Source of the DNA: Acidimicrobiaceae bacterium
GTDB lineage: Bacteria; Actinomycetota; Acidimicrobiia; Acidimicrobiales; RAAP-2
Direction of reading: 5' to 3'
DNA: 64,000 nt
Assembly: GCA_003133325.1 (NCBI GenBank)
Contig: PKXA01000102.1
Coordinates: 1 to 64,000 of the forward strand
Each line of letters opens with the position of its first letter. Position 1 is the stretch's first letter. Shown here piece by piece: positions 26,199 to 35,338 of this stretch. Both the position numbers and the translations under genes were made by a program. The notes under the pieces are model-generated. The model saw nothing but the letters and a program-made list of their open reading frames with translations, made no database searches and was not told where the DNA came from.

Positions 26199-28828
26199 GG
26201 ATCCTTCGGCTCAAGATCTGCAACTTCCGCGGCGTCGGTGAGTGCGAGGTGACGTTCCCGACAGAGGGAGTCACCATCATCGAAGGTCCCAACGAGGTTG
26301 GGAAGACCTCGCTGTCCGAGGCGATCGACCTCTTGCTCGCCGAGCGAGACGACTCGACCAAGCGCAGCGTCAGGGCCGTGAAACCCGTCGGCAAGGACGT
26401 CGGAGCCGAGGTCGAGGTCGAGATGACCTCGGGCCCTTATCGCTTCATCTACCGGAAGTGTTGGCACCGCCAGAAAGCCACGGAGCTCCAGATCCTCGAG
26501 CCTCAGAAGAGCCAGCTGACCGGTCGTGAGGCTCACGACAGGGTGCGAGCGATCCTCGACGAGACGCTCGACTCGGGACTTTGGGAGGCGTTGCGAATCC
26601 GGCAGGGTACGCAGCTCGAACAAGCCGTGCTGGCAGGCGGTTCCTTGGGCCGGGCACTCGATCTGGCTGCGGGCGGGGATGCCGCCGGTGAGCGTGAGGA
26701 CGACCTGTGGTTGCGCATTACGGCCGAGCGGGATCAGTACTGGACCGCCACCGGACAGGAGAAGAGTGACCGGACGGCGCTGAAGGCCAATGTCGCCGGT
26801 GCAGCCGCTCGCGTCACCGAAGTCGAGCAGGCCCTTCGGGAGTTGGAAGGCGACGCCGATGAGGTTGATCGTCTACAGAGAGCGGCGAAGGAGCTGTTTG
26901 AAAAGCAGGAAGAGCTGAAAGGCCTCGAGGAAGGCCTTGGGGCGCAATTCGCTTCGATTGAGCACCAACGGAATGATGTCGAGCGGCTGAAGGGAGTCAA
27001 CGACACTGCCCAAGCTCATCGGGATCGCGTGCAGGAGATCTCGAAGAGTCGCACGGATCTGGTAGCACGGGTTGCCGCAGCCGCCAAAGCCGTACTTGAG
27101 CATGACTCGAAGGTGGAGGCAGCAGTGCCGGCTCTCGCTGCCGCCGAAGCCCGCCTCAAGGGGGCAAAGGACGCGATCGGGTCCGGAAAGGAGCAGGTGG
27201 GTGCCGCCGACGCGGCGGATCGCCTTGCCACTGGCGATGAGAGCTATCGCCGTCACGAGATCGAGCTCGCCCAGTTGTCCGAACGCCTCGAGAGGGTGGA
27301 GGAGGCGGTCCGACGCCGAACGGACGCGGAGGGAGATCTCGAAACCAACAAGGTCGACGACGAGTTGGTTCGCCGTATTCAAGAGGCGTACGTCGAGGCG
27401 GCCAGGGCGGAGGCCGCGGCGTCCGCCGGCGCCTCGAATATCCATACTCACGCGCTGATGGATCTGACCGTCAGGGTCGGGGGAAAGTCAGTTGCCCTTG
27501 CCGCTGGGAAGCAGCACGACCTGGTCGTTACGGACTCGGCCGAGGTCGAGGTTCCCAACGTGGTCAGGGTCGTGGTGACAGCTGGGGCTGAGGCCAAGTC
27601 GACGGCGAAACGCGTGATGGCCGCCCAGGCCGAGTTCAAGGCGGCCTGTGATGAGGCCGGCGTTGAGGATGTAGCGGGGGCTCAGGTCGCCGCAGAGGCC
27701 CGGAAGGAGGCCCTTCGCGTTGTGGCCCTGGCGGACAAGACCATCAAGCAGGATCTCCGTGATCTGACCACCGACGCCCTGGACCAGAAGGTCAAGAGCC
27801 TCGAGACCCGCATCACGACCTATGAGACCGAGCGGCCTTCGGAACCTCCGCTTCCGGCTGACTTTGACGAGGCAAAGCGCATTGCCGCCAAGTGCGACGG
27901 CAAGCTTCAGGTTCTACGCGAGGCGTTGGGTCGTCTCGAAATGGACGAGTCAGCTGCGTCGGATTCTCTACAGGATCTTCGGCTCGATGATGCCGGCACC
28001 AAGGCCACCCTCGACCAGGCGCGAGCGCTGGAGGAGCGGGAGACACAGGCTCTCGCCGCCGCTCGGAAAGAGGCGTCCGACGACGAGATAGCGGACCAGC
28101 TGACCAAGGCGGAGGCCGCTCTCCAGCAATGCAAGGAGGAGCTGCGGAAGGCGGAGGTCGGTCTCGAGGCTGAGGATCCCGGGTCCGTCGAGGTTCGCCT
28201 GAACAACGCCCGTGATGTCCTGAAGCGGATCGCTGACAACCTCCATGACCACGACAACAAGGTTCGTGAACTGCGAACCAAGCTGGCCGTCAAAGGCGAC
28301 GAAGGGCTGGCCCAACAGCTTGACGTGGCGAAGACTGATGTTGGGCAACTCTCCCTGCGCCGAGACCGCATCGAGGCCCGGGCGGTGGCAGCCAAGGTCC
28401 TCTATGACACCTTCGCCGCTCGACGGGCCGAGGCGCACCGCCGATACGTCGCCCCATTCCGAGAGCGCATCGAAGGGCTCGGCCGGATTGTGTTCAACCC
28501 CTCGCTGGAGGTTGACCTGGACGACGAGCTCCGAATCTCCCGTCGAACGTTGGATGGCGTGACACTTGACTTTGCCGACCTCAGCACGGGGGCGAAGGAA
28601 CAGCTCGGGATGATCAGTCGTCTTGCCTGCGCGTCCATTGTTTCTGCCGACGGGGGTGCCCCGGTGATCTTCGACGATGCTCTCGGATGGAGCGATCCTC
28701 GCAAGCTCGACAGTATGGGAGCGGTCATCCGCACGGCCGGCCAATCGTGCCAGATCATCATCCTGACCTGCACGCCGGGCCGCTATGCAGGCGTCGGTAA
28801 GGCGGAGGTCATCAAGCTGCCGGCGTGA
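26195..28828 (+). CDS. SbcC/Rad50-like coiled-coil ATPase lacking a zinc hook
   Basis: 877 aa SMC-type ATPase. Walker A GPNEVGKTS is at about 31-39. Two long Ala/Glu/Arg-rich coiled coils span about 190-410 and 475-735. Signature LSTGAKEQLG is near 804 and Walker B VIFDDALGW near 823, with Asp-Asp in place of Asp-Glu. At the coil tip Rad50/SbcC normally has CxxC. Here residues about 412-468 instead form a cysteine-free, strand-rich insert (HALMDLTVRVGGKSVALAAG, then NVVRVVVTAG). With the SbcD-like partner it probably acts on DNA ends. The pair ends 140 bp from the 3' end of a tRNA gene. Confidence 0.85.
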   Translation: MRILRLKICNFRGVGECEVTFPTEGVTIIEGPNEVGKTSLSEAIDLLLAERDDSTKRSVRAVKPVGKDVGAEVEVEMTSGPYRFIYRKCWHRQKATELQILEPQKSQLTGREAHDRVRAILDETLDSGLWEALRIRQGTQLEQAVLAGGSLGRALDLAAGGDAAGEREDDLWLRITAERDQYWTATGQEKSDRTALKANVAGAAARVTEVEQALRELEGDADEVDRLQRAAKELFEKQEELKGLEEGLGAQFASIEHQRNDVERLKGVNDTAQAHRDRVQEISKSRTDLVARVAAAAKAVLEHDSKVEAAVPALAAAEARLKGAKDAIGSGKEQVGAADAADRLATGDESYRRHEIELAQLSERLERVEEAVRRRTDAEGDLETNKVDDELVRRIQEAYVEAARAEAAASAGASNIHTHALMDLTVRVGGKSVALAAGKQHDLVVTDSAEVEVPNVVRVVVTAGAEAKSTAKRVMAAQAEFKAACDEAGVEDVAGAQVAAEARKEALRVVALADKTIKQDLRDLTTDALDQKVKSLETRITTYETERPSEPPLPADFDEAKRIAAKCDGKLQVLREALGRLEMDESAASDSLQDLRLDDAGTKATLDQARALEERETQALAAARKEASDDEIADQLTKAEAALQQCKEELRKAEVGLEAEDPGSVEVRLNNARDVLKRIADNLHDHDNKVRELRTKLAVKGDEGLAQQLDVAKTDVGQLSLRRDRIEARAVAAKVLYDTFAARRAEAHRRYVAPFRERIEGLGRIVFNPSLEVDLDDELRISRRTLDGVTLDFADLSTGAKEQLGMISRLACASIVSADGGAPVIFDDALGWSDPRKLDSMGAVIRTAGQSCQIIILTCTPGRYAGVGKAEVIKLPA

Positions 28829-28927
28829 TGTCACGCCCGGTCGAACAGGGCCTGGACGAACAACTTCCCGAAGTTGACCAATTGGTCTGCCGATCCGAGT
28901 ACGGACATCTCGTCGGACACAGAAGAA

Positions 28928-28945
28928 CCCTCCCGGCTGGGAGGG
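28928..28945 (-). terminator. Hairpin downstream of tRNA-fMet
   Basis: CCCTCCC (28928-28934) and GGGAGGG (28939-28945) pair around GGCT. On the minus strand, reading out of the tRNA, the stem is followed by TTCTTCT. Outer bases AGAAG/CTTCT (28921-28925 and 28950-28954) can extend the stem. Likely intrinsic terminator of the tRNA transcript. Confidence 0.65.
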
Positions 28946-28967
28946 CTCTCTTCTGCTACTTCTCTAG

Positions 28968-29041
<74 letters not shown>

Positions 29042-29053
29042 TCGCAAAGAAAG

Positions 29054-29062
29054 AAGATAGCA
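29054..29062 (-). promoter_or_regulatory. Extended -10 promoter of tRNA-fMet
   Basis: On the minus strand TGCTATCTT (TGN plus TATCTT) lies 12 nt before the first tRNA base. That leaves a leader of about 5 nt to be trimmed by RNase P. No strong -35 is evident. Confidence 0.5.
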
Positions 29063-29146
29063 CCTGGGGGACGGGGTCCGACCATCGGGACCGGAGGACT
29101 CAGGACAGAACCGGAAATGTCTCCCGGTTACGGCTGGCGAGAAGGC

Positions 29147-32143
29147 TCAGGCAGGGGCCGTGGTGGTGGTCGTAGCCCCAGGGGCCGTGGTGGTGGTCGT
29201 AGCCCCAGGGGCCGTGGTGGTGGTCGTAGCCCCAGGGGCCGTGGTGGTGGTGGTCGTACTCGAGTTCCCCGCCGGTGTCGGCGGAACGGCACCCGTCAAC
29301 TGCTGAACCTGCTGAAGATTGGTCTCGAGCGTGGTGATGTCGCCCTGGTATGCACCGAGATCGCCGGCGTGGAGATCGGTCTGTGACTGTTGATAGGCGG
29401 CTTGGGCATTGGCCAACAACAAACGCACCTCTGGTGACAAGGCGTTGGACGTACCCCCCGGGGTCACAGTTGTCGACACCGGTGCACTGAAGACCTGGGT
29501 CAGGGCGTCAGCAAGGGTGGTACCGAGGGCTGCCTGGTTCCCGTAGACGGCGATTATGTACTGGATCTCCGGGATCGCATTTCGGGTCGACTCCACATAG
29601 AGAGGTTGAATGTAGAGAAGCGCGTCCGCCACTGGGATCATCAGCACATTCCCAAGCACCACGCTCGACCCGTTTTGGTTGAGCAAACTGATGTCTTTGG
29701 ATATGTTCGCATTTTGATCGATCTTGGCCGCCACGATCGACGGTCCCTGGACCGGTTGGTCACGTGGCGTCACGAACATTTGGAGTTTGCCGTACTGGCC
29801 CGGATCGGACCCGGCGATCATGAAGCCGGACAGAGTTTGAATTTGGCTCTGGCTTGATACCGGCACGAACGCGTCGAGCAAGGTGAACGACTGTTGGACC
29901 TGGCCGGACACTCTCAACTCTTGGTACACGGGGGCCATTCGCACCAACTGACCGGTGGAGACCTGCTGGCCCTGTGCGTTGGTGGTCTGGGTGGTCGCCA
30001 ACGCCTGGGAGGGCGACCCCGATCCCGGCGACGGGGACAACGTCCAGGCATCGGCGGCGCTGTAGAAGTTGGCGGCATTGGTGATGTGGTACTTGCCGTA
30101 CATCGAGGCCTGGACGGTGAAGATGTCCTCGGGATACCGAATGTGGGCGGTGAGGCCCGAGGGCATCTTGGAAGCCGGCGTGAACATCCCCGGGAACGCC
30201 TTTTCGTAGGTCCGGATGATCGGATCCTTCGGATCCATGACATAGAAGGTCATGGCCCCGGTATACGAGTCGATCACCACCTTCACCGAGTTGCGGACGT
30301 AGTCGAAGTTCTTCTGCAGGCCACTGCTGGCCGACAATGCGCTGGTATCCCCGTCCTGCGCGTACGGGTAATTGTCGGTGGTGGTGTAGGCGTCTTGGAC
30401 CCAGTCGATGTGACCACCGATCAGTGCCGGATACGGATCCGCATCGAGACTGAGGAACGGTGCGGCTTTTGCCACCCGGGCCTGCACCCCCCGGTCGAAG
30501 ATCAACCGCGACTGGTCGGTGAGCTGGCTCGAGATCAACAGGTTGTAGTCGCCGAAGCGGAGAGCGAACATCATCCGATCGAAGACCGACGAGAGTTGCA
30601 CTCCACCGTTGCCCGAGTAATGCGTCTCCACGTTGGACCCATTGGACAACTGGTAGTCCATTTCGGGTGCCTTGGTGTCAGCCACCACGTACCCGGAGTT
30701 GGCCAAGCCGAAATAGACGGACGGCTGGGTGACCACAGGAAACCCATTGTTCGACACCGGGGGAACGTCTTGAACGACAAACGTGGGGTCCCCGTTGCTT
30801 GTCTGGGTGTTGGCCGGCGATACCACCATCCCGTACCCATGGGTGAACACCAGATGGGTGTTCACCCATGACGGCGACGGTATGTCCTGGTCATTGACTT
30901 CCCGCACACCCACGATCATCGGGGTCGCCGTCCCCGCCACCGGGTAGCGGTCGACCGCCAGGCTGTTGAACTGGTAGTACGAGCGAATGTCCTGAAGCTT
31001 GTCGTAGGTGGGCTGGGTCAGCAGGGGGTCCCACAGGCGCACGTTGGCCAGGGTGTCGGCATTGGTGGACAATTGGGCGGCGGTGAGAGTCGACGCGGCC
31101 GGATAGTTCACGCTCTTGACGGAGGTGAGATCGAACGCGGCTCGGGTGGCGTTGATATTTCGCTGGATATACGGCCTCTCCAGGGTGTTCTGGGCCGGAT
31201 TGACCTTCAGGGCCTGCACAATGGCGGGATAGATGGCGCCGGCGGCCAGGGCCACCACGAACCACAACCCCACTCCGATGACGGGAAGGGCCCACCCCTG
31301 GCGCCGAATGTTGTAGATCAACAGGAGGAACGCGGCCAGTGATACCAGAATCAGCAGTTCGAATGCCGGGATGCGGGCGTGGACATCGGCATAGTCGGCG
31401 CCCTTGTTGTACCCGTTCGACGAGAGGTCGAGCGAGTAGCGGGCCAGGTAGTACCCGACTGCCTTCACGAGAGCGAGCAGGCCCAGGATTACCGAAATAT
31501 GGGCTTTGACCGCCGGGCGGACCCTGGGTTGCGCCCCCTGCAGGCGGATCCCTCCGTTGAGATAGTGAAAAAGTGCAGTGACCAGGAGGATGACGATCAA
31601 GGCCACCAGCGCCCAATGGACGAGGAAGAGCTCGAAGGGAAGTTTGAAGACGTAGTAGCCGACATCGCGGCCGAACTGGGGGTCCTTTACTCCGAACGGC
31701 ACCCCATTACGGAACAGGATCCAGTTCTGCCACTGGCCCAGCGCCTGAGATCCCACGATGAGTGCCAACACGACGACGAGCCCGATCCTCAACCACCGGA
31801 CATAGGGCCCGATCACCTCCTGGTACCGCTTGACGAACTCATCCTCGGCGTCGAGTGACGGGCCCTTGGGAGCCAGTCGCTCGGCCACCATAAGACTGGC
31901 AAACAGCAGAACGCCGAAGATGACGGCGAACGTCAACATCAGGCCCGCCTTTATGTCGAAGAGGCTCCGCCACACCGGGTGCAGGTGAACCGACGAAAAC
32001 CACAACGCATCCGTATAGAGGAGTGCGAATGCGTGCAACGAGAGCAGCACGGCCACCACCACGATGATGGCGATGACGACCCCCCGACGCCGGGCGTGGG
32101 ACGCGGAACGAGTGATTCTGGGAATGCTGGAGGGGGACCGCAC
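29147..32143 (-). CDS. UPF0182-family large membrane protein
   Basis: 998 aa. The N-terminal third has about seven hydrophobic helices. The large extracytoplasmic part shows UPF0182/COG1615 marks: FKLPFELFLVHWAL, GYNKGADYADVHARIPAFE, TLERPYIQRNINATR, and PEDIFTVQASMYGKYHITN. The molecular function of the family is unknown; it is widespread in actinobacteria. The C-terminus is a low-complexity tail of APGATTTTT repeats. GTG start at 32143 has TAGGCT 6 nt before it and no Shine-Dalgarno, so it is probably leaderless. It starts 9 bp after the DivIVA-like gene ends. Confidence 0.92.
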   Translation of the reverse strand: MRSPSSIPRITRSASHARRRGVVIAIIVVVAVLLSLHAFALLYTDALWFSSVHLHPVWRSLFDIKAGLMLTFAVIFGVLLFASLMVAERLAPKGPSLDAEDEFVKRYQEVIGPYVRWLRIGLVVVLALIVGSQALGQWQNWILFRNGVPFGVKDPQFGRDVGYYVFKLPFELFLVHWALVALIVILLVTALFHYLNGGIRLQGAQPRVRPAVKAHISVILGLLALVKAVGYYLARYSLDLSSNGYNKGADYADVHARIPAFELLILVSLAAFLLLIYNIRRQGWALPVIGVGLWFVVALAAGAIYPAIVQALKVNPAQNTLERPYIQRNINATRAAFDLTSVKSVNYPAASTLTAAQLSTNADTLANVRLWDPLLTQPTYDKLQDIRSYYQFNSLAVDRYPVAGTATPMIVGVREVNDQDIPSPSWVNTHLVFTHGYGMVVSPANTQTSNGDPTFVVQDVPPVSNNGFPVVTQPSVYFGLANSGYVVADTKAPEMDYQLSNGSNVETHYSGNGGVQLSSVFDRMMFALRFGDYNLLISSQLTDQSRLIFDRGVQARVAKAAPFLSLDADPYPALIGGHIDWVQDAYTTTDNYPYAQDGDTSALSASSGLQKNFDYVRNSVKVVIDSYTGAMTFYVMDPKDPIIRTYEKAFPGMFTPASKMPSGLTAHIRYPEDIFTVQASMYGKYHITNAANFYSAADAWTLSPSPGSGSPSQALATTQTTNAQGQQVSTGQLVRMAPVYQELRVSGQVQQSFTLLDAFVPVSSQSQIQTLSGFMIAGSDPGQYGKLQMFVTPRDQPVQGPSIVAAKIDQNANISKDISLLNQNGSSVVLGNVLMIPVADALLYIQPLYVESTRNAIPEIQYIIAVYGNQAALGTTLADALTQVFSAPVSTTVTPGGTSNALSPEVRLLLANAQAAYQQSQTDLHAGDLGAYQGDITTLETNLQQVQQLTGAVPPTPAGNSSTTTTTTAPGATTTTTAPGATTTTTAPGATTTTTAPA
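29154..29261 (-). repeat. 27-bp tandem repeat encoding APGATTTTT
   Basis: Three perfect 27-bp units (29154-29180, 29181-29207, 29208-29234) and one diverged fourth copy encode the C-terminal tail of the UPF0182 protein. Identical units imply recent slippage, so copy number may vary between strains. Confidence 0.9.
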
Positions 32144-32149
32144 GGACGC

Positions 32150-32155
32150 AGCCTA
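32150..32155 (-). promoter_or_regulatory. -10 box TAGGCT of the UPF0182 gene on the upstream stop codon
   Basis: TAGGCT on the minus strand ends 6 nt before the GTG at 32143. Its first three bases are the TAG stop codon of the DivIVA-like gene (32155-32153), so the box doubles as coding sequence end. Confidence 0.5.
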
Positions 32156-34054
32156 CGTGGCAGAAGGTGCCAGCAGGCAACGACACCCCGGGTGCGCCGG
32201 GGGATGGGCATGGCCTGTGGGGAATTCTCCACCGGGCCGTTGTGGTCCGTTGAGCATATTGTCCTCACAATCGGGACACGGCTCGTCCCCTGTGGCAGCA
32301 GCGGCTATCCACTCGACCAGGAGGTTCTTCTTGCGCTTCGACCCGGCCAGTGAACCAACCGAGAAGGCCGCCACGACATAGTCACCGGCCAATCTCTCGA
32401 TGCGCTCACCTTTCCACTCCCTGAAGGCGGACCCCACATGCTCAGCCACTACCGATTCATCCGCTCCATGCAGATGCTCGCCCTCGGAGAGACGTCGGCG
32501 GAGTGGGGCCAACACCGTCTCGGCCAAATCGTGAGCGACAGTTGTCATCTCTTCGGTCAGCTGGCCCTGGTTACCCTCTGACCCGACAAAGGATGCGCCG
32601 GCCTGGGCGGCCTCCACCAAATGTGGCAGCGCCGCCGTCGAATACGAATCGCTGTGTTCCGGATCGGGGGGGAGGATATCGGCAGACCACTGGAAATGAC
32701 GCGAGCGCAACCGATCGAGCAAGTCGTTCTGGTCATCTTGCAGGGTGCGTTTCATCCGCCGAGCCAGAGCCTTCACCAGTGGTTCGGTCATCTCGTCCCG
32801 GCGGATGGTGAAGGGGTTCCGTTCCTCGGGTGGGGCGTCACCCTCTTCTTCTTCTTCGGCTCCGGCTTCGATCTCGGGGCCGCCGGTCTCGGATGCCTCC
32901 GGGGAATCAGGAACATCGGCCGGAACCGGCGTAGCGGGTCCGGTTGGCTCACTGTCAACAGTGGCGACCACTCCAGCGGGATCCTCGACGCCCACATCGG
33001 CCTCTTCCCGCGACGCTCTAATTTTGGCAAATAGTGCGTCAACCGACGGCGTGGGGTCCGGAAAGTCCACTTCGGCTGCGTCGCCGATCTCCCCGTAGGC
33101 ACCGACGTCATCAACCGGTGTGGGAGACAGATCGGTCTGGTCGGTCTGATCATGCAGTGCATCCGTTGCCTGCCCGTGGTCCTCGTCGGCATCGGGCTGG
33201 GCGTCGGGTGTCCGGTCGGCCACCGGCGCTTCGGCAACCAGGGCCTCCTCGGCCAACAACGAAGCCGCCAATTCCTCCGGGGTACCTTCGTCGGGCCGGG
33301 CAACCGCGGCGCGGCCGGCTGCCTCCGCGGCCAGACGCGCCTCGTCTTCCGCCCGAAACAGGTCGTCAGCAATGGTGTCGATGGAACGACGCACACTGCG
33401 GACGGTAGAGGCCAGGTTTTCCCGACCGGCCCGCAACTGCTCGATCTGGGCGTGGAGCACTTTGCGACGCTTGGATAGATCGGCGAGCACCCGCGCCCGG
33501 AGACCCTGCGCCTCATTGATCATGTCGTGGCACTCGGACCGGGCCTGGGCGATCATCGCCTCCACCTCGGTCCGGGCCGCCTCCAACCCGGCCGCCGCAT
33601 CCTCTTGCGCCCGGAGCCGGCACTCGGCAGCGGCAGCCTCCGCCTCCGCCGCACGATCAGAAAGCTGCGCCGAGACGCTGTCTTCGGTGTCCGCAATCTC
33701 TTGACGGGCGTCGGTCAGCAACCGGTCGGCCTCGGCTTCCGCCTTGGCCAGCATCTCGTTCGACGCCTCGTGTGCACTGTGCAGGACCCGTGCCGTCTCC
33801 TGGCCCAGAGCCGCCGTCAATGTCTCTTCAGTGACGACCGGATGAGCCACCCGACGCTCGGCTTCTTCGAGCTCCCGCCTGAACTCGTGCTCTCGATCGG
33901 CAAGTGCCCTCAGGCCTTTGGCGATGGATTCGAGGTAGGTCCGTACTTCGTCGGGTGCGAATCCTCGCCGGGTGGTGGCGAAGGTGTGCCGCGCCACTTC
34001 GTCGGGAGCCAAACGAGATGAGGACGAAATTGTCATCCAGTGGTCCTCGGTCAT
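32153..34054 (-). CDS. DivIVA-like coiled-coil protein with phage head-morphogenesis-like C-terminal module
   Basis: 633 aa. Residues about 14-45 (LAPDEVARHTFATTRRGFAP, then DEVRTYLESI) are a DivIVA/GpsB-type membrane-targeting start. A coiled coil follows to about 260, then an acidic disordered linker to about 410. The C-terminal 220 residues form a separate helical domain ending WIAAAATGDEPCPDCEDN, FPTG, HPPAHPGCRCLL. The CxxC (593-596), PPxHPxCRC (about 618-626) and preceding Trp pattern closely resemble the end of phage Mu gpF/SPP1 gp7 minor head proteins. Both halves are in one uninterrupted frame. ATG 34054 has TAGGCT 7 nt upstream; ATG 34036 is an alternative. A cell-pole or septum scaffold role is inferred from the N-terminus only. 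Confidence 0.75.
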   Translation of the reverse strand: MTEDHWMTISSSSRLAPDEVARHTFATTRRGFAPDEVRTYLESIAKGLRALADREHEFRRELEEAERRVAHPVVTEETLTAALGQETARVLHSAHEASNEMLAKAEAEADRLLTDARQEIADTEDSVSAQLSDRAAEAEAAAAECRLRAQEDAAAGLEAARTEVEAMIAQARSECHDMINEAQGLRARVLADLSKRRKVLHAQIEQLRAGRENLASTVRSVRRSIDTIADDLFRAEDEARLAAEAAGRAAVARPDEGTPEELAASLLAEEALVAEAPVADRTPDAQPDADEDHGQATDALHDQTDQTDLSPTPVDDVGAYGEIGDAAEVDFPDPTPSVDALFAKIRASREEADVGVEDPAGVVATVDSEPTGPATPVPADVPDSPEASETGGPEIEAGAEEEEEGDAPPEERNPFTIRRDEMTEPLVKALARRMKRTLQDDQNDLLDRLRSRHFQWSADILPPDPEHSDSYSTAALPHLVEAAQAGASFVGSEGNQGQLTEEMTTVAHDLAETVLAPLRRRLSEGEHLHGADESVVAEHVGSAFREWKGERIERLAGDYVVAAFSVGSLAGSKRKKNLLVEWIAAAATGDEPCPDCEDNMLNGPQRPGGEFPTGHAHPPAHPGCRCLLAPSAT

Positions 34055-34061
34055 GAGGGAG

Positions 34062-34067
34062 AGCCTA
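34062..34067 (-). promoter_or_regulatory. -10 box TAGGCT of the DivIVA-like gene
   Basis: On the minus strand the box ends 7 nt before ATG 34054 and no Shine-Dalgarno is present. It supports the longer start and a leaderless mRNA. Confidence 0.5.
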
Positions 34068-34096
34068 CGACGAGCGGTAGGTCAAACCGGCCACCC

Positions 34097-35245
34097 TCAA
34101 GCCGGTGTCGAAGTTGTCGATGTGGAATTCGTCGGAACGGGAGGAACGACCCCTCCGTGGGCGGCCAGGACGGCCAGGGCCTGATCGAGGGTGGAGACCG
34201 GGTAGATCTGCAGCCCCTTCCTCTGCTTGGACTTCGCAGCCTTGTACTCCTGGGGGGGTACCAGAAAGATGGTGGCACCGGCATTCTCGACGGCAACCGT
34301 CTTCTGGGGCACGCCACCGACGTCGCCGACGTTGCCCTGATCGTCGATGGTACCGGTGGCTGCCACCGTCTTTCCCCCGGTCAGCGAGCCACCGGTCAGC
34401 GCGTCGATCACCCCGAGCGTTATCGCCAGCCCGGCCGATGGGCCTCCGATATTTGCGACATCGATAGTGACCGGGAAGGGATAGGTGTAGTTGACCTGAT
34501 TGCCCACCTGCACTCCGAGGTCCTCGGTCTGCATCACTCCCCCACCGGTATCGATGACCGTGTCCTTCAACGTCAGCGTCACCGGCTTCGGGGTGCTGCT
34601 CGCGTTGCTCCCCTGGCCGAGCACGGAAAGGGTGATGCTCTGACCCGAGTGATGGGGTCGGAGAGTTGTCACCAGACTCGCGGCAGTCGGTGTCGAGGTG
34701 CCGTCCACCGCGGAGATGACATCGCCCACGTTGAGCACCCCGTAGGCAGGAGCCTTCGGATAGGTGGCTGACACCACCGCTCCGCCGGGCTGTGCCGTGA
34801 CCGGATACCCCAGCCGCCGGAGTGCGGCCGTCTTCGCCGCCGATTCCGCCTGGGACATCTCCAGATCACCCTGAGCGGTGTACTCGGAAGGAGGGGTCCC
34901 CCCGGTGATCGATTCCAGCGGGTCGAGCTCGGTATTCCCTTGGAACCTGAAATACAGATAGGACAGCGCCGACACTCTGCCAACCTCGACATCGGTCAAC
35001 AACACCGAGTGGGTGACCGGGTGGCCCTTGTCCGCCGGGACCCTGATGAACTGCTGGACCGGCTGTGCCACTCCGGGCTGCACCGCGTAGTAGTTGAGGT
35101 TTACCCTGGACGCCAATGCGATCACCATGGCGGCGACGATGAGCGTGATCCACGGCCACCACCGGCGGGGTCGGGGTCGGGACGGTGCTCCCGACGGAGT
35201 CGACCCGGTGTCGGACATGGGCGAGGAGAGGGTTTCTTCGGTCAT
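34097..35245 (-). CDS. YlbL-type membrane-anchored Lon-like protease with PDZ domain
   Basis: About 382 aa. A single N-terminal membrane helix (WWPWITLIVAAMVIALAS) is followed by an extracytoplasmic domain, a PDZ domain around residues 165-225 (GVLNVGDVISAVDG), and a Lon S16 proteolytic domain. The catalytic Ser lies in IGGPSAGLA and the Lys in VPQKTVAVENAGA, the Lon dyad. Bacillus YlbL belongs to this family, with roles in envelope protein quality control. ATG 35245 is chosen; 35218 is possible. The start lies within 10 bp of a possible GTG start of the divergent HEAT gene. Confidence 0.88.
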   Translation of the reverse strand: MTEETLSSPMSDTGSTPSGAPSRPRPRRWWPWITLIVAAMVIALASRVNLNYYAVQPGVAQPVQQFIRVPADKGHPVTHSVLLTDVEVGRVSALSYLYFRFQGNTELDPLESITGGTPPSEYTAQGDLEMSQAESAAKTAALRRLGYPVTAQPGGAVVSATYPKAPAYGVLNVGDVISAVDGTSTPTAASLVTTLRPHHSGQSITLSVLGQGSNASSTPKPVTLTLKDTVIDTGGGVMQTEDLGVQVGNQVNYTYPFPVTIDVANIGGPSAGLAITLGVIDALTGGSLTGGKTVAATGTIDDQGNVGDVGGVPQKTVAVENAGATIFLVPPQEYKAAKSKQRKGLQIYPVSTLDQALAVLAAHGGVVPPVPTNSTSTTSTPA

Positions 35246-35338
35246 AGTGGTGCGGTGATCACTCCCAAATCGTCCGGCGGGTCGATTCCCAGCGGTCGCT
35301 CGCCAGGTACTCAGGCCCCACAGCCTGCCACGGAACCG

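Noticed and set aside
28831-28908. Possible 25-codon minus-strand ORF (MSVLGSADQLVNFGKLFVQ) downstream of the tRNA hairpin
   Set aside because: No Shine-Dalgarno or -10 at leaderless spacing, too short to judge, and no known match.
29154-29261. 27-bp repeats as a CRISPR array
   Set aside because: Units are contiguous without spacers and encode a protein tail in frame.
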